From contig JAXMFU010000002.1 of assembly GCA_046347625.1 (NCBI GenBank), positions 558,001 through 622,000 on the forward strand: DNA of 64,000 nucleotides. Reading direction: 5' to 3'. This document shows, in pieces, positions 17,527 through 31,400 of the stretch (the stretch's first letter is position 1; each line of letters opens with the position of its first letter). The position numbers and the translations under genes are program-made. The notes under the pieces were generated by a model. It saw nothing but the letters and a program-made list of their open reading frames with translations, had not been told where the DNA came from and made no database searches. Source of the DNA: CAIMUS01 sp046347625. GTDB lineage: Bacteria > Pseudomonadota > Gammaproteobacteria > Competibacterales > Competibacteraceae.

Positions 17527-18411
17527 ATGGCGACCGTAACGCCGGACGGGAACATCCATCCACCCTTGCCAACCGATCTGTCGCATGCCCCGCGTGAACT
17601 GTGGCCGACGATGTACGACCTGCCCAGCGAAGACCCGGAGGAGCCTGGTTTGCCGGACGAATTCCATCTCTATCAGCCCCAGTTGCTGCGGGAAACCTTT
17701 CAGCCCGCCACCTATCCGCCGGAGCGAGTCTTCGTCGCCAGTGATTTGAATCTCTACTACAGCCTCCAGAATACCATCTGGTACAAACGCCCCGACTGGT
17801 TTGCCGCTCTGGGGGTTTCCGATCTTTATGAAGGCCATGAACTGCGCCTGAGCTATGTCGTCTGGCAGGAGGCCGCCCCGCCCTATCTGGTGGTCGAGTT
17901 GCTGTCCCCGGGGAAGGAGCAGGAGGATTTGGGGAAAACGGTGCACGAGGCGGGGGAGCCACCGACCAAATGGATGGTATACGAACAGATCCTGAAGGTG
18001 CCGTATTATGTGGTCTTTAACCGCTATACCGATGAGCTGCACTATTTCCAATGGCTGAAGGGGCGATATCGGAAAGTTATGTCACCGGATCAACGGCTGT
18101 GGTTACCGGAGGCGGGCCTGGGGTTAGGTCTGTGGCAGGGCGTTTATCACAGGGTAAAACGCCGCTGGTTGCGCTTTTACGATGCGGCGGGCCAGTGGAT
18201 TCCGACGCCACTGGAGCGAGAACGGCAGCATGCCGAGCAGGAACGCCAGCGTGCCGAACAGGCAAACCAGCGTGCCGAACAGGCAAACCAGCATGCCGAA
18301 CAGGCAAACCAACGCGCCGAACAGGCAAACCAGCGCGCCGAACAGGAACAACAACGTGCTGAACGCCTGGCCGCGCGGCTCAGGGCGCTGGGCATCGAGC
18401 CGGAGGAATAG
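17527..18411 (+). CDS. Uma2-family (DUF820) putative nuclease with RAEQANQ repeats
   Basis: A 294-residue protein, second of the adjacent Uma2 pair but clearly diverged. Core motifs are RPDWFAA, VVELLSPG and KWMVYEQILKVPYYVVFN. The C-terminal 65 residues hold about seven RAEQANQ-type heptads, predicted to be a coiled coil that may oligomerise the protein. A GGAG ribosome site precedes ATG 17527. The heptad repeats are also repetitive at DNA level (unit about 21 bases), so the tail length could vary between strains. Confidence 0.82.
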   Translation: MATVTPDGNIHPPLPTDLSHAPRELWPTMYDLPSEDPEEPGLPDEFHLYQPQLLRETFQPATYPPERVFVASDLNLYYSLQNTIWYKRPDWFAALGVSDLYEGHELRLSYVVWQEAAPPYLVVELLSPGKEQEDLGKTVHEAGEPPTKWMVYEQILKVPYYVVFNRYTDELHYFQWLKGRYRKVMSPDQRLWLPEAGLGLGLWQGVYHRVKRRWLRFYDAAGQWIPTPLERERQHAEQERQRAEQANQRAEQANQHAEQANQRAEQANQRAEQEQQRAERLAARLRALGIEPEE

Positions 18412-19407
18412 CGGTTCAGGTCGACAGATGTACCCGCCCTTCATACTGCGAACTGGGTAAGGGTCGGGCCACGCTGCGCTTCTGTCTGACCTACCTGACT
18501 GACTGCAAAATTCAAGAATTTATAAAACCACTGGAAGACGTTTTGTAACAAGATTTAACAATTCTTTGCGCATTCTGGATATTCTCCCACCGATTATCCA
18601 TTGTAAAACAGTCAGCGCTGCCCTAAACTACGCCGCCCTAAACTTTATCTTAAAGAAATCTTTAGCTTAATAAGGATTTGTTTATACCTATGTGTATGAA
18701 TTTAAAGCATTTTTCTATTTTAAGGAGATTGTAACAAAATTATTGATAATTTCTTGGGCGTTCTGGGCATTTTTTAGCCGACTCCTGCCTGTCGGATTTT
18801 AAAGTTTTTTACAATCTGAAAATTTTCTATACAAGGTATTGATTTTAAAAATATTATTTTTTACATAAACTTTGTATATGAGGGTGGTGTGCAGCGAAAA
18901 CGGCTGGCGGCACGAGTGATATGTAACAGTCGTTAACAACTTTGGTATTTAAAAACAGCTACTCTCTACACTCAGTTTCAGTATCTAGACCATTACTCTG
19001 ATTAAGCAGGGTTATGACTAGAGACGAGATAAGCATGCGTCTTAACGAACCGATCAAGTGTATTTCCAGCACCCTGGTGGCCTGTACCGGCGCCGGGGTT
19101 TTTGTAGTTCCAGCGCCTGGCCGAGAGCGGCCGGCCGGCTTTTCATGCGTCCGCCGAGGGTAAACGACGTTTGGAAAATACTGTTTTGAAGAGATTTCAA
19201 GGCCTTAAATTAAAACACTGCAATCTTGAGGTAGTTAACAACGATGCAAAAGATTCACCGATACGAATGTAAATCAAGCTGGCCGGGCTCGGGGAACCAC
19301 CATCCCTGGACCGGACCTGCCTGCTTGGGAAGCGGGCCGGGTGTTACCTATCGTGCAATGGGGGCCGGGGGCGGCAGCGACATTGCCAATCAACAAGAGA
19401 GACAACC
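18412..19407. other. Long AT-rich leader upstream of the giant surface protein
   Basis: About 1 kb. The first 550 bases are strongly AT-rich and hold two degenerate copies of a 45-base block beginning TTGTAACAA (near 18545 and 18731) and a third partial GTAACA site near 18920. At 19035-19163 a 42-codon frame (starting MRLNEPIK, then a hydrophobic stretch) could be a small gene or the relic of a secreted protein. Its ribosome site is poor, and a gccggccggctttt hairpin overlaps its end. The last 150 bases before 19408 are GC-rich and could fold, but I recognise no riboswitch class. Confidence 0.45.
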
Positions 19408-22400
19408 ATGATCGAGCGATGTTTACGGCTGTTCAAGCCGACTCTGCTGCTCCCCATGCTAGTGGGGATGACCATCGGTCTGTTGGGGGGCGCGCCGGTA
19501 GCGCAGGCGCATAACCTTCAGACCCACATGGTTTACATGTTCCTGGATAAAGACACCCAGGACTGCCTCGATGCCCGTATTGCCGGCACTACGCCGACTA
19601 CGTGCGCTGCACTGCCGGGCTGGACACCTGGCACCCCCATCCTCCAGGTGAATGACGAGGTCGGCCTTATCACCAAGGTGATACCCGACCCGGCCGGCAC
19701 CGCTACCGGCGTCGGCGGTCATGTCGATTTCTACGTGCCCAACGGTGTCACGGTGGTCGATGTCGCCTACCTGGTCCCGGACGGTGCCGGCGGCTTCATC
19801 AAGGCCGGCATGAAAGGCCAGTCGCCCATCGCCATCGGCGACGGTCCGATCGGTGCGAAGACCACCCCCGAGCTGATCGGCCTGTCCAGCAGCTACGCGA
19901 GTCCCAACGGTATTACCACCGCCCCGGTCACCACCGTCGGCACCCATCGCGGCACCATTGCCGGTGTCTACGGCGATACCGGTATTTTCTTCTCCACCGA
20001 CCCCAGCACCGCCTGGGGTTCGTGGCAGACCTTCACCGGCGATTCCGTCGGCGTCTGCGGTTCTCTGGCCCTGCATCCCACCGCCACCGGCAAAACCATC
20101 ACCAACAACAGCGGTGACGTGGTCGTTCCGTGTAATAAATGGGATGCCGAGCAATTGTTCGGCTGGGGCGCCAAGGGCACAACCTATGCGGGCGCCGCGC
20201 TGCGCGGCGGCAGTACGGCAATCGTCGATTATCCGGACCAGCGCGGCAACGCCCCCTGGGGCTTCGCCAGCGGTGTGGCCGGTCCGCAGAGCGGCTATGC
20301 CTGGGAATTCGACTGGGACGCCTATAAGGCCGCCGGCGGCAACCCCCTCAGCGCCGCCAATATTCAGGCGGGCATGACCACCTCCAAAATCGGTCCCTGG
20401 CAACGCATCAAATATCCGGGCAGCCGGATTTCCTTCGACCAGCCCGGACTGATCAGCACCACCCTTGGCTATGCCAGCAAGGACGCCAGTAGTCTCGGCG
20501 TTGCGGCCAATACGCTTCCTGCCACCATCAGCCAGACCGATAACACCAGCGTCAAGACCATTCGCTGGGCCGTCGGCCAGCTTACCCAGGGTCGGCCGGA
20601 ATATGTCTGGGTCAAGGTAAAGATCAATAATGTCACCAAAGGGAGCTTCCTGGACGCCAGTGGCTGCCCGTTCTTCCACAGCGACACCTTCGGCGGCGAC
20701 GCCGGCGGTACCAGCAACGGTAAAGACCATCTGTGGCGTTATTACGAGCCGTCCATCTTCACCTGGAACGGCTGTTACGCCGCCGGCAAGCCGGCCGATC
20801 TCCAGTTTTCGAAAGTCAACGATATCATTAAATTCAAGGTCAAGGCTTATAACCTGGGTGACCAGACCCTGACCGGTGTTACTATCTCGGATACCCTGCC
20901 GTCCGGCTTGCAGTTCATCAGTGCGGCTCCCGCCCAGAACAGCGGTCCCAGCCCGCTGGTGTGGAATATCGGCACCTGGGTACCCGGCCAGAAGTTCGAA
21001 GCCACGCTGACCGCCAAGGTCACCGGCACGGGCACGCTGAATAACTGCCTGATCATCACCTCGAACGAACGGCCGCCGCAGAATACCTGCGACAATACGA
21101 TTACGAACCTGCCCTACCTGATCACCACCAAGTCGGCCACGCCGACCACGATCACGCCGGGCGCCCCTGTCACCTATACGATGACGGTCAAAAACATCGG
21201 TACCGGCGCCACCGGCAATCCGGTGACCGTAACCGATTTCCTGCCCGCGGGCTTCACCTATCAGAGCCTGGGCACCGTCAAGGCCAACGGCGCCGTGGTG
21301 ACCGCCACGGTCAATAGCAGCAATCCCAGCCAGCCGGTGTTCACCGTACCGGCCTCGATCCTGAGCGGCAACGAGCTGAGCATCACCTTTACCGCGGCGA
21401 CCAGTTCCAGCTTGTCCACCGGCTCTTACTGCAATACTTACAGCGTCACTCAGAACGGCGTGCCGGTCACTACCGGTTCGGAAGGTTGCGTCACCGTCGG
21501 CGGCGGCCAGATCGGCGATACCGTGTATCGTGACTGGAACGGCAACGGCGTCCAGGATGCCGGTGAGGAAGGTATTTCCGGCGTCACCGTACAGCTTTAC
21601 AAGGATGTCAATGGCAATGGCATTTACGATGTCGGCACGGATACGGCGGTGACGTCCACCACCACCGACAGCAACGGTAACTACCTCTTTACGGGTCTGT
21701 TGACGGGCAATTATGTCGTCGTCATACCCACTCCGCCGGCTAATTACACCAACACGGGCAATCCGCCTGGCGGAACCAGCAATCCGCTGAACCAGGGCGC
21801 GGCCTCGATCGTCGGCTCGAACGATCAGGTGCTCACCGTGGACTTCGGGTATCAGTATATTTCCAACAGCCCGAATGCCGGCACAATCGGCGACCAGGTG
21901 TTCGATGACAAGAACAAGGATGGCGTGTTCAACGGCTCTGACGTTGGCATCAGTGGTGTCACCGTCAATCTGTACGAGGACACCAACGGCAACGGTACTA
22001 TCGATACCGGTGATCTTCAGATCGGCACCACGACCACCAATGGCAGTGGCATCTATAGCTTTACAGGGCTGGACCCCACACTGAGCTATCTGGTGCAGGC
22101 GGTCGACGGTCCGGGCAGCGCGGTCGATAGCTATTTCCCGAATCCTTACCAGCTCACCACCGGCAGCAATCCGGTGAAAGTGACGCCGGCCATGTTCACG
22201 GCCCAGGGCAACAACGTCACCACGGCTGATTTCGGCTATTTCGGCCAGACGCCGGGTTCGATCGGTGATCAGGTGTTCATCGATACTAATGGTGACGACC
22301 TGTACACCCCCGGCGAGCCGGGTATCGGTGGCGTCACGGTTCAGCTCTACATCGACGCTGACAACGACGGCCAGGCCGACTCCAACGAGTTGTTCAAGAC

Positions 22401-25400
22401 CACCCTCACCGATGCCAACGGTACCTACGGCTTCCCGGATCTGGGACCGAATAACTATATCGTTGTCGTCAACCCGAATGATCCCGCGGTCCCCGACGGC
22501 TACTACCCGCAGGTCACCCAGATCAAGGTGCCTCTGACCGCCGGTCAGAACGTCACCACGGCGGACTTCCCGTTCCATCCGGTACTGGAAAAGACGGTCA
22601 GCCCGACCGGTCCAGTCGGGAACGGTTCCAACCTGACCTATACCTTGAAGCCCACCTACGCCGGCAGTGGCCTGCTGGCAGGCGTGCGTATCTTCGATCC
22701 GCTGCCGCTGGGTGCGACTAACGTCTCCGGTATTACGCCGTCCACCGGCACCTACGGCGCTTACACGCCGATTGCGGCCGTACCGGGCAACGACGCCGGT
22801 CCACCGGTGCTCGACACCGCTATTACGGTCAGCAGCAATATCGTGACCAAAGGCGGTTCGGTCACCGTTACCCTGAACGTCAAGAGCAGCGTGGCGGTCA
22901 GTAACGTGTCGCCGACCAATCCAACGGTCGTCGGCGGCGACGCCACCTGCACCGGCCCGACGCCGGCAAGTGCCAACGTACCGGCAGGTGGCACCGGGGT
23001 GAACTTCGCCTATACCTGTACCCTCCAGGATGTTGCGGAGTACATCTTCGTCGCCGGCGCCGAAAACGCGGCGGGTACGACGAGCTGGCCCGACGCTTCC
23101 TCGGCCAGCGTTCTCACTACGGCCGGCGGCAATACCAACGTGGTCACCTGGAACCTTGGTAGCAATAGCGCCGGTGTGCCAGGCATCAGCACGGCTACCG
23201 GTAGTGTCGTTACGGGCGTTTATGCCTTCCAGGGCGGCGGCAAGAAACTGTTCTCACGTTACGGTCTCAGCAGCCAGGCTTGGTTGGACCTGACCAACCC
23301 AGGCGTCAACATCGCCAAGGGCGGTGCATTGACTACCAACAACACCTACATCTGGGCGTTCCAAGGTGGCACTCAGAAAACCTTCTATCGGTATACCCTT
23401 GCCAGTCCCGGTTCCTGGTCGAGCTTGGCCAGTACCCCCGATAAGATCGACGAGGGTGGCGCGCTGCAATATCTCAACGTCAGCGGCACCGAGTACGTTT
23501 ACGCCCTGATGGGCAACAGCAATAGTTTCCGCCGCTACGATGTCAGCAGCAATAGCTGGAGCCCCCTCCTGGCCGCCACGCCGGCTAATGTTAAAAAGGG
23601 TGGATCCCTGACTACCGATGGCACATATATTTACGCGCTACAAGGAGACACCAAGACAGGGTTCTGGCGTTGCAACGCCACCACGAACAACGTGGCCGGC
23701 GCCTGTTCCGGCGCGAGCGGTTCGTGGACCTCGCTGGCCAATACGCCTGCTAACGTCGGCTGGGGTGGTTCGCTGACTCGGGTCGGCAACTACATCTATG
23801 CGCTCGGAGGAAACAACACCACGAACTTCTGGCGGTGCAATTACACGACATCCGGCAGTGCAGGTTCGTGCGACACGAGTTGGCAGACGCGGAAAGTTAC
23901 GCCCGGCAAGGTCCAGGACGGCGGTGCTCTGACCACGGACGGCACGTATATCTATGCCTTTCAGGGCAAGACCAATCAGTTCTGGCGCTACGAAATCGCC
24001 ACCGACTCCTGGGTTGCGCTGACCAACTACACCTACACCACCGGCCAGGGCGGCGCTCTGGTCTATGTGCAGGGTACTGCCGGCGCGGTCACCAAGACCA
24101 ACGTCTTGACGGCGGCTCCAACCCTGGTTACGACCGGCGATTCGTTCACGGTCACTATGAAGCTGACTTCGACGGATCCGGTCAGCAATGTGTCGCCCAC
24201 TCTGAGCCAGACCGGCACCAACGGCGCTACGGCCAGTTGTACTCTGCAGGCACCAACGACGCAGAACATGCCGGCCAACGGCACGCTCTACTTCACCTGG
24301 AACTGTACGGCTACAGCGGCAGGTACTCTCACCTCGCCTAATTACAGCAGCGTAACCTTTACCAGCACGCCTTCCGGTTGGACTCAAGCCACTTCCAATA
24401 GTGTGCTGATCAGCCCGGTGTTGACCTTCACCGCCACGAACCTCACGTTCCCGACGAGCTGCGAGATCGACAATACCGGTATTCTGTCCGAGCAGAGCGG
24501 TAGCTTCGGCACCGCGCCCAGCAACACCATCCAGACGGGTGGTACCAGTTGCGGCGCCAGCCTCGGTGACCGGGTGTGGAGCGACACCAACGGCAACGGC
24601 GTGCAGGATTCGGGCGAACCGGGTATCGCCGGTGTCCAGGTCTACATTGATACCAACGGTAACGGCGTGTACGACAGCGGCGAGCCGACCGCTACTACAG
24701 ACGTGAACGGCATCTACAACTTCTACGGCAAGCCGGCGGGCACCTATACGGTGCGCACCGTGGTGTCGACCTATCCGGCGGAGTATGTACCCACCACGCC
24801 GGACTTCGTGACCCAGTTGGTGGCGGCCAATAGTACGAACAATAACTTCGACTTCGGCTTGCAACCGCCACTGTCCCAAGGTCAGACCGCCAACATCGGC
24901 GACTACGTCTGGCTGGATGCCAACAAAGATGGTTTGCAGGATCCGGGTGAGCAGCCTCTCCCTGGCATCACGATCAAGCTGTACCATGACCTGAACGGCA
25001 ACGGCGTACTCGATCCGACCGATCCACTGGTCGGCACTCAGGTCACCGATGCCACCGGCAAGTACCTGTTTACCGATCTGCCGGCGGGTGCCTACCTGGT
25101 GCAGGTGGATACCACCAGTAAGGTGACTTCGCCCTACACCGGCACGACCCAGTACAACCTGGGTGATGTGATGAGTCCGACCACCGGTACGGTCAATCCC
25201 AAGCCGGTCACCCTGACCGCGGGCGTGGACGTTCTCACCGCCGACTTCGGCTACAACTGGAGCGGTGTGGTGGGCGATACGGTGTTCTACGATACCAATG
25301 GCAACGGCACCCAGAATGGCGGTGAAGCCGGCGCCCCCAACGTCACCCTGGTGATCGTCTGGGATCAGAACGGCAACGGCGTCGTCGATAACCTGGAGCC

Positions 25401-28400
25401 GGCTGTCAAGGTGACTTCCACCAATGGCAGCGGTGTCTACAACTTTACCGATATGCCGCCCGGCAACTATGTCGTACAAGCCGCCGGCCAGACGGTTGCA
25501 AGCCCCAGCAACCCGACTGTGTTCGGGACGATGGTGCCGACCGCGAGCTACGGCGAAGACTATGCGGTCAGCCTGACCACCGGTCAGATGAGCAATCTGA
25601 ACGCCGACTTCGGCTTTATCGAAGCGGCCAGAGTCGGAGGTACCGTTTTCCACGACGCCAATCACAGCGGCGTTCTGGACAGTGGTGAAACCGGTCTGAC
25701 GCCGATCACGGTGACTCTGACCGGTACCGATCTGAATGGCAATCCGGTCAGCAAGACGACCACGACCGATGCCGGCGGCAACTATACCTTCCTGGTGCCA
25801 CCGGGTAATTACACGGTCAGCTACGCCACCAGCCAGACCACGGCCCTGGGTTACCCCGAGGCCACCACGCCTACCAGCCTTAGCTTCACAGCGCTGGCCG
25901 GCCAGGAGTTCGGGGGTCTGAACTTCGGTGTGGATAACAGTGGCAGTCTCGGCAACCGGGTGTGGAACGACGCCAACGGCAACGGCACGCAGGATTCCGG
26001 CGAACCCGGCATCCCCGGCGTGACTGTGAACCTGTATGCCAGCAACGGCACCACGCTGCTCGCGACCACGGCGACGGACGCCAACGGTCTCTACAGCTTC
26101 CCCGGCCTGGCGAACGACACCTACGTGGTCAAGGTCGACACGGCGACCCTGCCGACCGGCTTTACGGCCACGGGTGAAGGCGATCCGGGCACGGCCTGTG
26201 GCGGCGGTTGCGACAGCAGCATTACCGCCAGCGTCACCGGCGGCGCCGCGAACAATACGGTGGACTTCGGCTACAAGCCGGCGGGCACCACCTACAGCGT
26301 CAGCGGCAATGTCTACGACGACAACAACACCAATGGCAGCCTGGATGGCGGCGATACCGGCATCGGCGGTGTCACGGTAATCGTCGCGGTCGATACCGAC
26401 AAGAACGGCACCATCGACCAGACCTACACTGTGCAGACCGCTCCGAACGGTAGCTACAGCGTCAGCGGTATCCCGGCGGGCAGCAATGTCACCATCACGG
26501 TGGACAAGGCCACGCTGCCGAGCACGGCTTACGTGCAGACCGGCGATCCGGATGGTACCTTGGATAACAAGACGACCATCACCAACATCGGCGGCAACGT
26601 TACCAACCAGAACTTCGGTTATAACGAAGTGTATGGCAGCATTACCGGTAAGGTATGCCTGGGTAACGGCGACGGCCAGTGTGGCACGGGCGAAACCGGC
26701 ATCGGTCCGGGTGTCACGGTCACGCTGAAGGGCGCGGGTCCTGACGGTATCCTCGGCACCGCTGACGATACCACTCAGACGACCACGACCGCCGCCAACG
26801 GTACTTACAGCTTCAACAACCTGGTTCCGGATTTGTATCAGGTGCTCGAGACCAATCCGATCGGCGTGACCAGTCTGGCCGACGCCGACGGCGGTAATCC
26901 TGACAATATCACGGTCACTCTGGCTCTCGGCCAGAATGTCACCGGTCGGGACTTCGAGGACAAAGCCAACAGTATCGGTGACTACGTCTGGTTCGATACT
27001 AACCATAACGGTATCCAGGAGCCGAGCGAGCCTGGTATCGCGGGTGTCACCGTCGTCCTGAGCGGCACCAACAGCCTGGGTCAAACAGTCAACCTGATCA
27101 CCCAGACCGACGGTTCCGGCTTCTATACCTTCGGCAACCTGTTGGGCGGCAACTACACCGTGACCTTCACGGCGCCGGCCGGGTATAGCTTCACCCTGCC
27201 GAATCAGGGCACGGGTCCGCTGGCCGACAGCTTCGACAGCGACGCCGTGGGCGGTGTAGCCACCGTGACGGGTCTGTCCGGCAATAATGTCACCATCGAC
27301 GCCGGCCTGTATCTGATCAACGGTAACAATCCGGCCCGGATCGGCGATCGCGTCTGGTACGACAGCGACAACGACGGTGTGCAGGATGCGAACGAACCTG
27401 GTCTGGCTGGAGTAACCGTCAAGCTGCGCGACAGTACCGGAACCACCGTGCTGGCCACTACGGTCACCGACGGTAACGGTAACTACGAGTTCGCCGGTCT
27501 GCCGGCGGGTACCTATGTCGTCGAATTCGTGTCCCCGGCGGGTTATACCCGGAGTCCACAGGATGCCGGCGGCAACGATAACCTCGACAGCGACGCCAAT
27601 CCGGCCACCGGTCTGACAGCGCCCATTACCTTGAGCGCCGGTCAGAATCTGAGCAATGTCGACAGCGGTATGTATATCGCCGGCACGGCTCCGGCCAGCA
27701 TCGGCGACCGCGTCTGGTACGACACCAACGGTAATGGCATCCAGGACAGCGGTGAGCCGGGACTTCCGGGCGTAACCGTCAAGCTGTACAACAGTGCCGG
27801 CAGCCTGGTCGCCACCACGCAGTCCGATCTGAACGGTCTGTACGCCTTCACGGGTCTCCCGGCGGGCAATTACACCGTCCAGTTCGTGGCGCCGACGGGT
27901 GACGTCTTCAGCCCACAAGGCATCAACGACGGTAATCCGAATCCGACCCAGCGCGACAGCGATCCCAATCCGGCCACCGGTACGGTCGCCGTCACTCTGA
28001 CGGCGGGCCAGACCCGGACCGATATCGACGCCGGTCTGTACAACCCGCAGGGTCCGTCGATCAGCATCGGTGACTATGTCTGGATGGATCTCAACTTTAG
28101 CGTCTCGCCCGACAGTGGCGAGGGTCTGCCGGGTGTGCAGGTGGTCCTCTACGACAACCTGGGCAACGAACTGGTAAGGACGACCACCACCGCCGCCAAC
28201 GCCAACTACCTGTTCACAGGCGTTGGCCCGGGCAGCTATCGCGTTGCCATCGACACCAGCACGCTGCCGCCCAGCGCGGTCCAGATCGCCGATCCGGATG
28301 GCACGCTGGATAACCGCACCGATTTGGTCAACCAGACCACATCCACCACCGCCGTCGATTTCGGCTACAACGTCGGTCTCGACTACGGCGATCTGCCGGA

Positions 28401-31400
28401 CAGCTATGGAACACTGCTGATCAGCAATGGCGCCCGCCATGTCATCAAGGGTGTGTACATCGGCAGCGGTGTCACCGACGCCGAGCCCGATGGTCAGCCG
28501 ACGGCCAACGCCACCGGCGATAACCTGAACGGCAGCACCCCGAACGACGAAAACGGCGTGGTCTTCAACGGCGCTCTGGTCCAGGGTCAAACCGCGCAAC
28601 TGACGGTGACGGCCTCGGCGACAGGCGTACTCAATGCCTGGGCCGATTGGAACAACAACGGCGTGTTCGATACCGGCGAACGGATCCTGACGGATCAGCC
28701 GCTCACGGCGGGCGTCAACACCTTGACGGTGTCGGTGCCGGCGGGTGCGGTGGCGGGTCCCACGGCCTTCCGCTTCCGGGTAACGGATACTGTCGGCCAG
28801 GGTGGCGACAGCCCGATCGGACTGGCGTCCAGCGGTGAAGTGGAAGACTACCGGCCGACAGTGTATGAAGCGAGTCAGGTCGGTACGGTGAATGGCACCA
28901 TCTACACCGATGTCAACGGTGACGGTGTGTACACTCCTGGTACCGATACCCCGCTGCCGGGCGTGCAGGTGAAGATCACCGCCAGCGACGGCACCGTGTA
29001 CACGGTGACGACGGATGCCAATGGCCACTTCAGCCAGGTGGTGCCGGCGGGTAATACCACGGTGGATGTCAACGACGCCACCTTGCCAGCGGGCAGCGTA
29101 CTGACCACCAATACCAGTGGCCAGGGCAGCGATCCGACGGTCGTGAACGTGCCGGCGGGTGGTACAGCCACCGACAACACCGGCTATGTCACACCGGCGC
29201 AAACCGGTACGGTGCAGGGCACGATCTACACCGACACCAACGGCAACGGTCAGTATGACGCGGGTATCGACACCCCGCTGCCGGGCGTGCAGGTGAAGAT
29301 CACCGCCAGCAACGGTGGCATTTACACGGTCACCACGGATACCAACGGCTTCTTCAGCCAGGTGGTACCGCCCGGTAATACCACGGTGGACGTGAACGAC
29401 GCCACCTTACCGGCGGGCAGCGTGCTGACCAGCAATGCCTTTGGTCAGGGCAACGATCCGACGGTCGTGAACGTGCCGGCGAACGGCATCGCCACCGACA
29501 ACACCGGCTATGTCAACTCGCCCAGCGGAACCGGTACGGTGGATGGCACGATTTATAAGGATATGAATGGCAACGGTCAGTATGATCCGGGTACCGACAC
29601 CCCGCTGCCGGGCGTGACGGTAACGATCACGTCCAGCACCGGCGGAACCTACACGGTGACAACCAATGCCAGTGGCTACTTCAGCCAGGTGGTGCCGCCG
29701 GGTTCGACCACGGTGGACGTGAACGACGCCACCTTGCCGCCGAATCTGGTACTGTCCCCGAACGGTGGCAACAGCGACCCGACGACCGTTACGGTGCCGA
29801 CGGGGGGCACGGCCACCGACAACACCGGCTATGAAACACCGGCGCCGGGGCTGAGTCTGGATAAGACGGCCACGCCGCATACCTACGCGGCGGCCGGTCA
29901 GGTGATCAGCTACAGCTACAAGCTGACCAACACCGGTAATGTGTCACTGAGCGCGTGCACGGTCAGCGATAACAAAGTGACGGTGACCTGTCCGAGCACG
30001 ACGCTGGCCCCGGGTGCCTTTATCACCTGTACAGCGAGCTACACGATCCAGGCGGGCGATCTGACCAACGGTTCCGTGACCAACACGGCCGGCGGCACCT
30101 GCCAAGGTCCGAGTGGCAATGTCACGTCGAATACGGATAGCGAGACCGTGACCGCGCTGCGGGCGGCGATCGGCAACCGCGTCTGGCTGGATGAGAACGG
30201 CAACGGCGTGCAGGATGCCGGCGAGGACGGTATTGCCAACCTCACGGTGGAACTGCGCAACAGCTCCAACCAGTTGGTGGGTATGACGGTGACGGATGCC
30301 GACGGCGGCTATCTGTTCCCGAACGTGCCGCCGGGCATCTACACGGTGACGGTAATACCGACGGCCGGCCTGAACCCGACCTATGACGAGAACGGCATCG
30401 GCACACCGAATGTGACGACCGTGACCGTGGCTGGGGGCGAGGAGCACCTCACGGCCGACTTCGGCTACAACTGGGTGCCGCCGATTGACAGCACCAATCC
30501 GGGTCCGACCACCACCGGTGCCATCGGCGACCGGGTCTGGAACGATACCAATGGCAACGGCCTGCAGGATCCGGGTGAAGCCGGGATTCCGGGTGTAACG
30601 GTGAAATTGCTGCAAGACACCAATGGCGACGGCGTCTACGGTGGAACGGGTGACGCTCCGGCGGTAACCACGACCACCAATGCCTCGGGCAACTACATCT
30701 TCGACGGCCTACCCCAGGGTGCCTATGTGGTCGAGGTGAGTACCGGCACGCTGCCGGCGGGAACCTGGACCCAGACCGGCGATCCGGACGGTCCAACCGG
30801 CGTACTCGACAACCGGACCACGCAGCCGATCCTGCTGGCCCCGGGCGACGTGTATGTCAATGCCGACTTCGGGTATCAGCGGTCGCAGGGCAGCACCATC
30901 GGCGATACGATCTATCTGGATGCCAACGGCAACGGCGTCCAGAATGTGGGCGAGCCGGGCATTCCGGGTGTGACCGTGGCGTTGCTCGACAGCACTAGCA
31001 AAGTTATCGCCACCACCATTACGGATCAGAACGGCCAGTATCTCTTCCCGAGACTGCCGGCCGGCACCTACACCGTCGTGGTGACCGATACCGACCATGT
31101 GCTGGGCGAAGTGGTCCAGACCGGCGATCCGGACGAGTCCGGCAAGTGCGTGATCTGTGACGGCCGCAGCACCATTACGGTGAACGGCACCAGCAATTAC
31201 CTGGATCGGGACTTCGGGTATGCACCGCCTGGACAAACCTTCGGCCAGGGCGCGATCGGTGACACGATCTTCCTGGATCGGAATGGCAACAACACGTTCG
31301 ATGCCGGTGAAGGTCTGGAAGGCGTCACGGTGAATCTGTTCGACAGCACGGGTACCACCCTGCTGGCGACCACCGTCACCAACGAAAACGGCCAGTACAT

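Noticed and set aside
19200..19407. Possible cyclic di-GMP-I riboswitch before the giant gene
   Set aside because: The end of the leader has a GGAAGCGGGCCGGGTGTTACC-like stretch similar to the 3' part of that class. The conserved GACGCAAAGC core is absent and no matching stem was found.
23638..29202. Very long reverse-strand frame (about 1850 codons) opposite the giant gene
   Set aside because: It arises from biased codon use and repetitive GC-rich sequence. The forward frame has a signal peptide and recognised domains; the reverse one has none.
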